From Primorskyibacter flagellatus (GTDB lineage Bacteria > Pseudomonadota > Alphaproteobacteria > Rhodobacterales > Rhodobacteraceae), in contig NZ_FWYD01000009.1 in the NCBI RefSeq assembly GCF_900176485.1, positions 52,052 through 116,051 on the forward strand: a DNA stretch of 64,000 nt, given 5' to 3'. Positions 35,599-44,569 of this stretch are shown here, in pieces; the stretch's first letter is position 1, and every line of letters begins with the position of its first letter. Both the position numbers and the translations under genes were made by a program. Under the pieces are notes generated by a model, which was not told the DNA's origin, searched no databases, and saw only the letters and a list, made by a program, of their open reading frames with translations.

Positions 35599-35612
35599 TT
35601 GATTTAGATCAA
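35599..35612. promoter_or_regulatory. FNR/FnrL-type box between ctaC and tldD
   Basis: TTGAT-TTAG-ATCAA is a perfect FNR consensus palindrome. Its centre is about 154 bases before the ctaC start codon and about 25 bases before the tldD start codon. In Rhodobacter the FnrL regulator, an oxygen-labile iron-sulfur protein, binds such boxes. Placement suggests control of the aa3 oxidase operon, tldD, or both; activation or repression cannot be decided without mapped start sites. Confidence 0.75.
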
Positions 35613-35630
35613 GTTTTCCCAGAGGTTTCC

Positions 35631-37052
35631 ATGCCCGATACACCATTTCGCCCTTTTGATACACTGCTGGACGAGGGACGCTCGCTGGCGCAACTGCGTA
35701 CAGCGCTTGACGGCGCCGAGGACGGAGAGCTGTTTCTGGAGCGTCGCAGGTCCGAAATGTTGATGTTCGACGATGGCCGGGCCAAAACCGCCAGCTATGA
35801 CGCGTCCGAGGGCTTTGGCCTGCGCGCGGTGCGTGGCGAGGTGGCCGGTTATGCCCATTCGACAGAGATTTCCGAATCCGCGATTGCGCGGGCCTCGGAA
35901 ACCGCCCGGCTGGCAGTGGGCGATGGCGGCGGCACCCTGGCCGATCCGCCCCGGCATACCAACCGCAGATTGTACACGGATGCCGATCCAATTGCGGGCG
36001 CGTCGTTTCCCGTGAAGCTGGATACGCTGCGCGAGATCGATGCCTTCGCCCGCGAGCTTGATCCGCGCGTGGTACAGGTTACGGCCTCGATCGCGGCATC
36101 CCTGCAAGAGATCACCATTCTGCGCCCCGACGGGGTGACAGTGTCGGACACGCGCCCGATGACCCGTGTGAACGTGTCCGTAATCGTCGAGGATGCCGGT
36201 CGGCGCGAGGCCGGCACCGCGGGCGGTGGTGGGCGGCTTGGTCTGGACGGATTGCTTGATCCGGCGGACTGGCAGGCCAAAACCCGCGAGGCCCTGCGAA
36301 TTGCCACCGTCAACCTTTCGGCAGAGCCTGCGCCCGCTGGCGTCATGGACATTGTTCTGGGGCCGGGATGGCCGGGTATTTTGCTGCACGAAGCCATCGG
36401 GCACGGGCTTGAGGGTGATTTCAACCGCAAGGGCAGTTCGGCCTTTGCCGGGCTGATGGGCCAACGGATTGCCTCGCCGGGGGTGACGGTGCTGGATGAC
36501 GGCACCATCCCCGACCGGCGCGGGTCCATTACGGTTGACGATGAAGGCACGCCGTCCGCCAAGAATGTGCTGATCGAGGACGGCATCCTCGTGGGCTATA
36601 TGCAGGATCGCCAGAATGCGCGCCTCATGGGCGTGGAGCCGACCGGCAACGGTCGCCGCGAAAGCTATGCCCATGCGCCGATGCCGCGGATGACCAACAC
36701 ATATATGCTGGGGGGCGATGCCGATCCTTCGGCCATCGTCGGCGATCTGAAAGACGGGATCTGGGCCGTCGGCTTTGGCGGTGGGCAGGTGGATATTACC
36801 AACGGCAAGTTTGTTTTCTCCTGCACCGAGGCGTACCGCGTGAAGAACGGCAAGGTCGGTGCCCCGGTCAAGGGTGCCACGCTGATCGGCGACGGGGCCA
36901 CGGCCCTGATGAACATCCGGGCGCTTGGCAACGACATGGCGCTGGATCCGGGCATGGGCAATTGCGGCAAGGCCGGGCAGTGGGTGCCGGTGGGCGTGGG
37001 CCAACCAACGGTCATGATCGGCGGACTGACGGTCGGTGGCGCTGCGGCCTGA
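35631..37052 (+). CDS. tldD: TldD family metalloprotease
   Basis: 473 residues. The zinc motif is HEAIGHGLEG (H253, E254, H258). TldD pairs with TldE/PmbA to degrade unfolded or modified peptides, such as microcin B17 or CcdA. The start is ATG 35631 preceded by AGAGG; an in-frame start at 35511 would read through the FNR box. The partner gene is not in the window. tldD diverging from ctaC is a recurrent alphaproteobacterial arrangement. Confidence 0.94.
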   Translation: MPDTPFRPFDTLLDEGRSLAQLRTALDGAEDGELFLERRRSEMLMFDDGRAKTASYDASEGFGLRAVRGEVAGYAHSTEISESAIARASETARLAVGDGGGTLADPPRHTNRRLYTDADPIAGASFPVKLDTLREIDAFARELDPRVVQVTASIAASLQEITILRPDGVTVSDTRPMTRVNVSVIVEDAGRREAGTAGGGGRLGLDGLLDPADWQAKTREALRIATVNLSAEPAPAGVMDIVLGPGWPGILLHEAIGHGLEGDFNRKGSSAFAGLMGQRIASPGVTVLDDGTIPDRRGSITVDDEGTPSAKNVLIEDGILVGYMQDRQNARLMGVEPTGNGRRESYAHAPMPRMTNTYMLGGDADPSAIVGDLKDGIWAVGFGGGQVDITNGKFVFSCTEAYRVKNGKVGAPVKGATLIGDGATALMNIRALGNDMALDPGMGNCGKAGQWVPVGVGQPTVMIGGLTVGGAAA

Positions 37053-37273
37053 GTCGAACTGAACGATCGAGGCGTGTCGATTCGCGGTGCCCGGTCGGAG
37101 ACAGTGCGACCGCAGGCTGACGCAGGTGTCTGCTCATCACCTTGGGTCAATAGACTATCCTTTATTTTCAGTTGGTTGCATTTATATTTTAAGATTGAGG
37201 GCTGAGACGACCAACCGTTCACGGCCCATTAACCACCCGTGCGTACCAATTGGATCAGCAAGACGACGGGGAC

Positions 37274-38470
37274 ATGATGACCAAGGACGCACCTTCCACT
37301 CACCCCCCACTCCCACCCACCACGGAAGCCGAAAGGCTGTCGTGTCTCCGTCTCTTGCGATCACGCCGGGTTGGCGCGACCACATTCCACCGGCTGATGC
37401 AGGAACATGGCTCTGCCGCAGCAGCACTGGATGCACTGCCGTCAATCGCCGCCGCTGCCGGTGTTGAGAATTACACAATTTGCCCCGAAGGCGTGGCCTT
37501 GGCCGAATACCGCGCGGGCAGGGCGGCCGGTGCGCAGCTGCTGTGCTGGGGCGATGCGGCCTATCCCGAAGAAATCTCCGATCTGTCTGACGCGCCGCCG
37601 CTTTTGTGGGCGATGGGCGATCCGGCATTGCTGGCGCGTCCGATGGTGGCGCTTGTCGGCGCGCGCAATGCCTCGTCCCTGGGAACACGCATGGCGCGAA
37701 AGCTGGCCGGCGATCTGTCCGATCTTGGCTATGTCGTGGTGTCCGGCCTGGCGCGGGGTGTGGATACGGCGGCGCATCTGGCCAGCCTTCAGGGTGGCAC
37801 CGTCGCCGTTCAGGCCGGGGGCGTGGATGTCATGTATCCCGCTGAAAACACTCGTCTGGCCGAAGATATCTTGGCCAATGGCGGGCTGCGCCTGTCCGAA
37901 ATGCCGATGGGTCTGCAACCACAGGCGCGGCATTTCCCGGCGCGCAACCGGATCATTTCCGGGCTTGTGCGCGCGGTTGTCGTGGTCGAGGCTGCTGCCC
38001 GGTCCGGATCGCTTATCACCGCGCGGTGCGCGCTGGATCAGGGGCGAGAGGTGCTGGCAGTGCCGGGCCATCCTTTCGATGCGCGTGCAGGCGGGTGCAA
38101 CATGCTGATCCGCGACGGCGCGACGCTGGTACGCTCTGCCGAGGATATCGTCGAGGCGCTGCCGCAGATTGACGCAGCGCCTAAACAGGCTGAACTGGAC
38201 TTGCAGCCCGTCGCGCAAAAGACGCAACAGCAAGCGTCCCGGCCAACGCGCGCGCAGCCAGCCGACAAGCCAAAGCCCAAACGCAGCCTGAAGCAAATCG
38301 CGGCGCTGCACCAGTTGATCCTTGACCGTCTGGGGCCGTCCCCGGTGGCGGAAGACCAGCTGATCCGTGACCTTGGCGCGCCTGCCCAGTCGGTGGCGCC
38401 GGTGCTGATAGATCTGGAGCTTGACGGAAAGGTCCGGCGTCAGCCCGGCGGTTTGCTGTCGCGGGGGTGA
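37274..38470 (+). CDS. dprA: DNA processing protein DprA
   Basis: 398 residues. The Rossmann domain carries VALVGARNASSLGTRMARKL, VVSGLARGVDTAAH, and FPARNRIISGL with the GSLITARCALDQGREVLAVPG block. A C-terminal winged-helix region (residues ~330-395, LHQLILDRLGPSPVAEDQLI) follows a Gln/Lys/Pro-rich linker. DprA loads RecA on incoming single strands in natural transformation. ATG 37274 chosen; a TTG at 37250 extends the frame. Confidence 0.94.
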   Translation: MMTKDAPSTHPPLPPTTEAERLSCLRLLRSRRVGATTFHRLMQEHGSAAAALDALPSIAAAAGVENYTICPEGVALAEYRAGRAAGAQLLCWGDAAYPEEISDLSDAPPLLWAMGDPALLARPMVALVGARNASSLGTRMARKLAGDLSDLGYVVVSGLARGVDTAAHLASLQGGTVAVQAGGVDVMYPAENTRLAEDILANGGLRLSEMPMGLQPQARHFPARNRIISGLVRAVVVVEAAARSGSLITARCALDQGREVLAVPGHPFDARAGGCNMLIRDGATLVRSAEDIVEALPQIDAAPKQAELDLQPVAQKTQQQASRPTRAQPADKPKPKRSLKQIAALHQLILDRLGPSPVAEDQLIRDLGAPAQSVAPVLIDLELDGKVRRQPGGLLSRG

Positions 38471-38628
38471 ACCGTGACGCAATGTCGGCGGGATGACGCC
38501 ATTGCAGGGGCTGTTTCGGGCGATTGGCGAAGCGATGCGCGGACCGACGCATTGACTTTTTCTTCTTGCAGGACACATGTTGCGCCGCCATACGCCCCAA
38601 GTAACCAATCAGTGAGGTTGTCCGTAAC

Positions 38629-41349
38629 ATGCCCGTCGTCGTCGTCGAATCCCCGGCCAAGGCCAAGACAATCAACAAGTATCTGGGGTCCGACTACACG
38701 GTTCTTGCCTCTTACGGCCACGTCCGGGACTTGCCTGCGAAGAACGGTTCGGTCGATACCGACCATGATTTCGAGATGAAATGGGAGGTCGGCGCCGACA
38801 GCCGCAAGCATGTCAAGGCAATCGCCGATGCGCTGGCCAAGGATAACGCCCTGATCCTCGCAACCGACCCTGACCGCGAAGGCGAGGCGATCAGCTGGCA
38901 TCTTGAAGAGACGCTGCGCAAACGCCGTGCGGTCAAGAAGGACACACCTGTCAGCCGGGTCGTGTTCAACGCCATCACCAAGGCTGCCGTGACAGAGGCG
39001 ATGAAAAACCCCCGTCAGGTCGACGCGCCACTGGTTGAGGCTTATCTTGCCCGCCGCGCGCTGGATTATCTGGTGGGCTTCAACCTGTCGCCGGTGTTGT
39101 GGCGCAAGCTGCCTGGTGCGCGCTCTGCCGGGCGGGTGCAATCGGTCTGCCTGCGGCTCATTGTCGAGCGCGAGATGGAGATCGAGGCGTTCCGCCCGCG
39201 CGAATACTGGTCCGTCAAGGCGCTGCTGACCACGCCGCGCGGGCAGGAATACGAGGCAAGGCTGACGACGCTCGCGGGCAAGAAGCTTGACCGTTATGAC
39301 ATCGAGAACGAAACGCAGGCCGAACTGGCCGTGCAGGCGGTCACCAGCCGCGAGTTGTCGGTCGCCTCGGTTGAGGCCAAGCCGGCCAGCCGCAACCCTT
39401 CGGCCCCGTTCATGACCTCGACCCTTCAGCAGGAAGCCAGCCGCAAGTTCGGCATGGGCGCGCGGCAATGCATGAATGCGGCGCAGCGCCTCTATGAGGC
39501 TGGACACATCACCTACATGCGGACCGACGGCATCGAGATGGCGCCAGAGGCTGTGACCGAAGCGCGTGACGCCATCAAGGATCGTTACGGCGCGGAATAT
39601 GTGCCCTCCAGCCCGCGGGTCTATAAAAACAAGGCCAAGAATGCGCAGGAAGCGCATGAATGTATTCGCCCGACCGAGATGACCAAGGACGCGGCGGCGC
39701 TGAAATTGACCGAATCCGATCAGCGCAAACTGTATGATCTGATCTGGAAGCGCACGCTGGCCTGCCAGATGGAAAGCGCCCGGATGGAGCGCACGACCGT
39801 GATCGTCGCCAGCAAGGACGGTCAGGTTGAACTGCGTGCCACGGGGCAAGTGGTCCTGTTTGACGGCTTTCTGCGCGTCTATGAGGAAGGCCGCGACGAT
39901 GTGGCCGCCGATGATGACGACAAGCGGCTGCCGCAGGTCCATCAGGGCGAGCCTGCCAAATTCGGCAATGGCGACGCGCTTCGGACGCAATATGACAAGG
40001 GCGACGACAGCGTGGTCGACACCACTGCCGGGATGCTCAAGAACAGTGCCGCCGTGCTGGCCGAAAATCAGGCTGTTCTGGCGCTGCAATCGCATACCCA
40101 ACCGCCGCCGCGCTATACTGAGGCGACACTGGTCAAGAAGATGGAAGAGCTGGGCATCGGGCGCCCCTCGACCTATGCCAGCATTGTCACCACGATTCAG
40201 GAACGCGAATATGTTCGCAAGGAACAGAACCGCCTGATCCCCGAAGACAAGGGCCGGATCGTCACGATTTTCCTGCTGAATTTTTTCAAACGCTATGTGG
40301 AATACGACTTCACCGCTGCGCTTGAGGGCGAACTGGATGACGTGAGCGCAGGCGAAAAGGACTACAAGGAGCTGCTGGCGCGATTCTGGCGCGATTTCTC
40401 GGCGGCAATTTCCGAGACGTCAGATTTGCGCATCGCCGAGGTGTTGGACGTGTTGGACGACGCATTGGCGCCTCAACTATATCCGCCGCGCGAGGATGGA
40501 ACCGATCCGCGTATCTGTCCCAAATGCGGGCAGGGGCAGTTGCACCTTAAATCGTCGCGTACCGGTGGCTTTGTCGGGTGTGGCAACTATCCCGAATGCA
40601 CCTATACCCGTCCGATTTCAGGCGAGGGCGCTGATGGCGAAGAAAAGCTGTTGGGCGAGGATGCGGGCGACGAGATCTGGCTGAAATCCGGCCGCTACGG
40701 TCCCTATGTTCAGCGCGGAGAGGTCACGCCGGAGAACAAGAAACCCAAGCGGTCTTCGCTGCCGCGCGGTTGGAACAAGGACGAGATGACGCTTGAAAAG
40801 GCGGTGACTTTGCTGTCATTGCCACGCCCTATTGGCATGCATCCCGATGGCGGTGAGATCAGGACGAATTTCGGCCGTTTCGGTCCTTATATTCAGCATC
40901 AGCTGCCCGATGAAGCAAAGCCGGTTTACGCAAATCTCAAGGATCCGGCGGATGTGTTCGAGATCGGCATGAACCGTGCGGTCGAATTGCTGGCCGAAAA
41001 GCGCGCGAATCCGGGACGGCGGGGCACAGCCGCCAAGGCATTGCGCGAAATGGGTGATCATCCGGATGGCGGGAAAATCTCTGTCATGGAGGGACGTTAT
41101 GGCCCTTATGTGAAGTGGGAGAAGGTCAACGCGACCCTTCCCAAAGGGACAGAGCCAGAGCAGCTGACGATGGAAACCGCGCTGGAACTGATCGCTGCAA
41201 AGGCGAAGGGCAAGAAGAAGCCTGCCGCCAAGAAGACCACCGCCAAAAAGCCTGCCGCCAAGAAAACGACCACCAAGACAGCCGCTGCAAAGAAACCCGC
41301 GGCGAAGAAGCCGGCAGCCAAGAAGCCTGCGGCGAAGACGGACGACTGA
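38629..41349 (+). CDS. topA: DNA topoisomerase I
   Basis: 906 residues. Toprim domain MPVVVVESPAKAKTINKYLG and LATDPDREGEAISWHLEE; active-site Tyr296 in GHITYMRTDG. After the core come one clear four-Cys zinc finger (ICPKCGQ...GCGNYPEC) and several short TopA C-terminal repeats beginning GRYGPYVQRG. The last ~45 residues are a Lys/Ala/Thr-rich tail of KKPAAKK-type units, a non-specific DNA-binding extension as in histone H1-like proteins. It follows dprA in the same direction. Confidence 0.96.
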   Translation: MPVVVVESPAKAKTINKYLGSDYTVLASYGHVRDLPAKNGSVDTDHDFEMKWEVGADSRKHVKAIADALAKDNALILATDPDREGEAISWHLEETLRKRRAVKKDTPVSRVVFNAITKAAVTEAMKNPRQVDAPLVEAYLARRALDYLVGFNLSPVLWRKLPGARSAGRVQSVCLRLIVEREMEIEAFRPREYWSVKALLTTPRGQEYEARLTTLAGKKLDRYDIENETQAELAVQAVTSRELSVASVEAKPASRNPSAPFMTSTLQQEASRKFGMGARQCMNAAQRLYEAGHITYMRTDGIEMAPEAVTEARDAIKDRYGAEYVPSSPRVYKNKAKNAQEAHECIRPTEMTKDAAALKLTESDQRKLYDLIWKRTLACQMESARMERTTVIVASKDGQVELRATGQVVLFDGFLRVYEEGRDDVAADDDDKRLPQVHQGEPAKFGNGDALRTQYDKGDDSVVDTTAGMLKNSAAVLAENQAVLALQSHTQPPPRYTEATLVKKMEELGIGRPSTYASIVTTIQEREYVRKEQNRLIPEDKGRIVTIFLLNFFKRYVEYDFTAALEGELDDVSAGEKDYKELLARFWRDFSAAISETSDLRIAEVLDVLDDALAPQLYPPREDGTDPRICPKCGQGQLHLKSSRTGGFVGCGNYPECTYTRPISGEGADGEEKLLGEDAGDEIWLKSGRYGPYVQRGEVTPENKKPKRSSLPRGWNKDEMTLEKAVTLLSLPRPIGMHPDGGEIRTNFGRFGPYIQHQLPDEAKPVYANLKDPADVFEIGMNRAVELLAEKRANPGRRGTAAKALREMGDHPDGGKISVMEGRYGPYVKWEKVNATLPKGTEPEQLTMETALELIAAKAKGKKKPAAKKTTAKKPAAKKTTTKTAAAKKPAAKKPAAKKPAAKTDD

Positions 41350-41359
41350 GGGTCGCAAA

Positions 41360-41381
41360 TGCCCCTGTTTCGGCGGGGGCA
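41360..41381 (+). terminator. Hairpin after topA
   Basis: TGCCCC (41360-41365) pairs with GGGGCA (41376-41381), ten bases past the topA stop. No T run follows. It is a possible 3-prime end of the topA message. Confidence 0.35.
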
Positions 41382-41474
41382 CGCAACATAACACATTTCA
41401 AGAATATGTTACTGGCCAAATGCCGGGACTGGCCTCAGAAGAGGCTGGAAACGAGCAAAGAATGAGGCCAGAAA

Positions 41475-42032
41475 ATGTCACGAAGCCCGATAAACCGCCG
41501 AACCCTGATGATCAGCGCCGCCGCAAGCCTGTGTATGCCCGCCGTGCTGCGCGCAGCACCAGACGTGGCAAGATCCAACATCTCCGGTTTTACGGGGCAG
41601 GATTGGCGCGACCATTTCGAAACCCTTGGCAAGGGCGCGATCGTTTGCGACACCGGGTCGCGGGCGCTGCATTACTGGAATGCCGATGGCAGCGATTACC
41701 GTGTCTATCCGACCTCCGTGCCCAAGACCGACGAGTTGACCAAGCGCGGCTACACGGAAATCGTGCGCAAGAAGGTTGGTCCTTCCTGGACGCCGACAGC
41801 CTCGCAGATGGAACGTTTCCCGGATTGGAAACCGGTGGCTGGCGGTGCGCCAGACAACCCTCTTGGCACACATGCCTTGTATTTCGACTGGCCAGCATAT
41901 CTGATCCACGGCACGCAAGACACGCGCAAGATCGGTCGGCGGTCCTCCGATGGGTGTATCGGTCTTTACAACGCCAAGGTCGAAGAGCTTTTTGCGATCA
42001 CGCCGATTGGCACACAGGTCCGCTTGATCTGA
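41475..42032 (+). CDS. L,D-transpeptidase (YkuD family), exported
   Basis: 185 residues. The start has a twin-arginine-like signal (SPINRRTLMISAAASLCMPA). The YkuD domain ends with the catalytic block HGTQDTRKIGRRSSDGCIGL, where His and Cys are the active residues. Such enzymes cross-link peptidoglycan by 3-3 bonds or attach proteins to the wall. GAGG lies before ATG 41475. Confidence 0.92.
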   Translation: MSRSPINRRTLMISAAASLCMPAVLRAAPDVARSNISGFTGQDWRDHFETLGKGAIVCDTGSRALHYWNADGSDYRVYPTSVPKTDELTKRGYTEIVRKKVGPSWTPTASQMERFPDWKPVAGGAPDNPLGTHALYFDWPAYLIHGTQDTRKIGRRSSDGCIGLYNAKVEELFAITPIGTQVRLI

Positions 42033-42130
42033 CCCAGAACCGGCCGAAAACTCCGACGTCGTGGTGCGGCTCGCGTTGACTCTCTGCGGGTTGCGGGCGA
42101 CAACTCACGCGATCAGTCAAGGAGCGTCTT

Positions 42131-42835
42131 ATGAAGAAAGTCTACGGATCGGCGGCAGAGGCCCTCGACGGGCTGCTGTTCGACGGCATGTTCATTTCGG
42201 CCGGAGGATTCGGTCTTTGTGGCATTCCCGAGCTGTTGTTGCAGGCGATCAAGGAGGCCGGAACAAAAGATCTGACATTCGCGTCCAACAACGCGGGTGT
42301 CGATGATTTCGGCATCGGTATTTTGCTGCAAACCCGTCAGGTCAGGAAGATGATCTCGTCCTATGTAGGCGAGAATGCCGAATTCATGCGCCAGTATCTG
42401 AGCGGCGAGCTGGAACTGGAATTCAACCCGCAAGGCACGTTGGCCGAACGCATGCGCGCCGGCGGCAGTGGTATTCCGGGGTTCTACACCAAGACGGGTG
42501 TCGGCACGCAGATCGCCGAAGGCAAGGAACACAAGGATTTCGACGGGGAAACCTACATCCTTGAGCGTGGCATCGTCGCCGATCTTTCCATCGTGAAAGC
42601 GTGGAAAGCCGATGATACCGGCAATCTGGTGTTCCGCAAGACGGCGCGCAACTTCAACCCTCCGGCAGCCATGAGCGGCAAGGTCTGCGTGGCCGAGGTC
42701 GAAGAGATTGTGCCGCGTGGCAGCCTTGACCCTGATCACATCCATCTGCCGGGGATTTACGTTCATCGTCTGGTTCAGGGCGAGCACGAGAAACGCATCG
42801 AACAGCGCACCACGCGCAAGCGGGAGGACGCATAA
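42131..42835 (+). CDS. 3-oxoacid CoA-transferase subunit A
   Basis: 234 residues. MKKVYGSAAEALDGLLFDGM and the glycine-rich ISAGGFGLCGIPELLLQAI (family motif GGFGxxGxP) identify the alpha subunit of a succinyl-CoA:acetoacetate (SCOT/AtoD) type transferase. It activates acetoacetate by CoA transfer from succinyl-CoA. AAGGAG lies ahead of ATG 42131. The stop overlaps the subunit B start (TAATG). Confidence 0.95.
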   Translation: MKKVYGSAAEALDGLLFDGMFISAGGFGLCGIPELLLQAIKEAGTKDLTFASNNAGVDDFGIGILLQTRQVRKMISSYVGENAEFMRQYLSGELELEFNPQGTLAERMRAGGSGIPGFYTKTGVGTQIAEGKEHKDFDGETYILERGIVADLSIVKAWKADDTGNLVFRKTARNFNPPAAMSGKVCVAEVEEIVPRGSLDPDHIHLPGIYVHRLVQGEHEKRIEQRTTRKREDA

Positions 42836-43461
42836 TGCCTTGGGATCGCAACCAGATGGCCGCACGGGCGGCAGAAGAGCTTGAAGACGGCATGTATGTG
42901 AACCTCGGTATCGGGATTCCGACGCTGGTGGCCAATTATGTCGGCGACAAGGATATCACGCTACAGTCGGAAAACGGCATGCTGGGCATGGGCCCGTTTC
43001 CGGTTGAGGGTGAGGAGGATCCTGACCTGATCAATGCGGGCAAGCAGACGATCACAGAGCTGGCCCGGACCTCTTATTTCGACAGTGCGACCTCGTTCGG
43101 GATGATCCGGGGTGGCAAGATTGCCGCAGCCATACTGGGGGCCATGGAAGTGGCCGAGAATGGCGATCTGGCGAACTGGATGATTCCCGGCAAGCTGGTC
43201 AAGGGCATGGGCGGCGCGATGGATCTGGTGGCGGGCGTCAAGAAGGTGGTCGTGGTAATGGACCACACCAACAAGCATGGCGACAGCAAGCTGCTGAAAG
43301 CCTGCACGCTTCCGCTGACCGGCAAGAACGTGGTGAACCGGATCATCACCAATCTGGGCGTGCTGGACGTTGTCGACGGCGGTCTGAAGATCATCGAGAC
43401 CGCCGCAGGTGTGACCGAAGACGAGCTGCGCGCGGCGACGGAAGCCACGATCGTCAACTGA
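42835..43461 (+). CDS. 3-oxoacid CoA-transferase subunit B
   Basis: 208 residues, beta subunit. The catalytic glutamate is in LQSENGMLGMGPFP (SENG motif), and GIGIPTLVANYV is the second CoA-site loop. Together with subunit A it forms one enzyme of ketone-body or polyhydroxybutyrate-derived acetoacetate use. No thiolase or hydroxybutyrate dehydrogenase gene is adjacent. After the stop come a GC-rich hairpin element and decayed genes. Confidence 0.95.
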   Translation: MPWDRNQMAARAAEELEDGMYVNLGIGIPTLVANYVGDKDITLQSENGMLGMGPFPVEGEEDPDLINAGKQTITELARTSYFDSATSFGMIRGGKIAAAILGAMEVAENGDLANWMIPGKLVKGMGGAMDLVAGVKKVVVVMDHTNKHGDSKLLKACTLPLTGKNVVNRIITNLGVLDVVDGGLKIIETAAGVTEDELRAATEATIVN

Positions 43462-43529
43462 TCTCGCAGGCTTGACCTGGCGGAGTGCGCGTTGCGCGCA
43501 CGCTCTGTCGGTTTGACGTACACGCAGAT

Positions 43530-43591
43530 GGGGGCGCTGCCCCCGTCTGCCTTGCGGCAGACTCCCCCGGAGTATTTTGACCGAGAAGAAA
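43530..43591. repeat. GC-rich double-hairpin intergenic element
   Basis: Two adjacent perfect stems: GGGGGC (43530-43535) with GCCCCC (43539-43544), and GTCTGCC (43545-43551) with GGCAGAC (43556-43562). They are followed by TCCCCCGGAGTATTTTGACC and GAGAAGAAA. I remember very similar blocks at gene ends across Rhodobacteraceae genomes; only one copy is in this window. It lies between the convergent scoB-type gene and the apt pseudogene and probably acts as a terminator or REP-like element. Confidence 0.65.
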
Positions 43592-43596
43592 TGGTG

Positions 43597-43800
43597 TCAG
43601 AGTCGGTCGAAAGCGCAGAGCGCATGGACATTCCTGCGGATTTCTTTCGAAACGGTGCGACCTTAAGACCCGATAATTCGAAGATTGTGACACCGCCGGT
43701 GATGTTGCCATGCAGCGGCTCCACCACAAGGGTAACGGCTTCTGTCAAGCCAACGGCGTTCGTCAGGTTGCCGAGGATAGGCATGGATTCGACATGTGTG
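43597..43800 (-). pseudogene. apt: Remnant of adenine phosphoribosyltransferase (apt)
   Basis: Only the C-terminal third can be traced, with shifted frames. NLTNAVGLTEAVTLVVEP and GNITGGVTIFELSGLK recall the LATGGTAEAAV and FVIDLPDLGG segments of APT. A second frame ends VHALCAFDRL with TGA at 43599-43597, like the typical APT end VHALCAFDG. The N-terminal part including the PRPP site is missing. It follows the mtnP remnant in the same direction, as apt does in intact salvage operons. Confidence 0.65.
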
Positions 43801-43812
43801 CCGCGCTTTAAG

Positions 43813-44470
43813 TTAAAAGCCGCCCCGCACGGCGTCGCGTTTGATCAGCGGGGGGCTGTTCCGGCTTTTGAAGAGTGTCAGGATGAAGCGTCCGGCGCTT
43901 GGCCGCAGCCAGGAGGGCAGGGAGTTTGCTTTGTCGTGAACCGCAGTAATCTCGTGATCTGCGTGCGCGCGTTGTCGGCTTTACCTGTCATGGTGGTGAC
44001 AATGTCAGAGAGTTCACCTCGCCGTGTTCCGGATACCACCTTTCATAATCCGTTGCCAGTACGGCGGAGGCGTAGCACAACAATGTCTCGCGGGCGAACC
44101 GAGCCTCGGGCATGTTGGTCATGCCGATCACGTCGGCACACCCAGCTTTCGCGAAATATCCGTGATTCCGTCCGGGTTGAAAATTGCGGGTCCTTTATGA
44201 TCAGGTAGGTGCCGCCCTGAGACATGGTGGCGTCTGTCGCGCGCGGCGCTGGCACAGGTATTCGTCAGATGCGGGCAGGTCGGATCGCGCAAGGCTCACA
44301 TGGGCGATGTCTGCTGTTTCGACCAAGCTTGCAGCGCGCAGGTATGTCCGGCCAGTAGCTGATCCGACGGCTTGCGCCAAGGGCTGTCCTCATCGCGCCG
44401 TTGCGCATTGTCCGGCCCGCCAATCCGGTAGAGGCGAGAAGAGCGCTTGGCGGACAACTGACATGGGCGC
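43813..44470 (-). pseudogene. mtnP: Degenerate methylthioadenosine phosphorylase gene (mtnP)
   Basis: Pieces of MTAP appear in order but in different frames. Near 44430: IGGPDNAQRRDEDSPWRKPS. Near 44300: a stretch like the AHVS segment. At ~44232-44160: GGTYLIIKDPQFSTRTES. Then, after a shift, DVIGMTNMPEARFARETLLC and ATDYERWYPEHGEVNS. Then, after another shift, SDIVTTMTGKADNART, CPPGCGQAPDA, and a last piece ending TAA near 43813. About 80 codons between the first two pieces are missing. Multiple shifts plus a deletion make this a clear pseudogene. Confidence 0.85.
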
Positions 44471-44569
44471 GCCACGCCGCCGGTTTTTTTGAGGGCGCGG
44501 AGGTAGCCAATCGCACGGGATTGCAGTAAGAGCGCGCGATAGCGCCAACATCTTCCCGAAGGATTGTCC

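Noticed and set aside
35604..37004. 466-codon open frame antisense to tldD
   Set aside because: tldD is complete with its zinc motif; the antisense frame has no family features.
38440..40101. 553-codon open frame antisense to dprA end and topA
   Set aside because: It lies wholly over well-supported genes and crosses two of them; typical GC-rich shadow.
43492..44208. 238-codon plus-strand frame in the pseudogene region
   Set aside because: No start signal or motifs; the opposite strand explains the sequence as decayed mtnP and apt.
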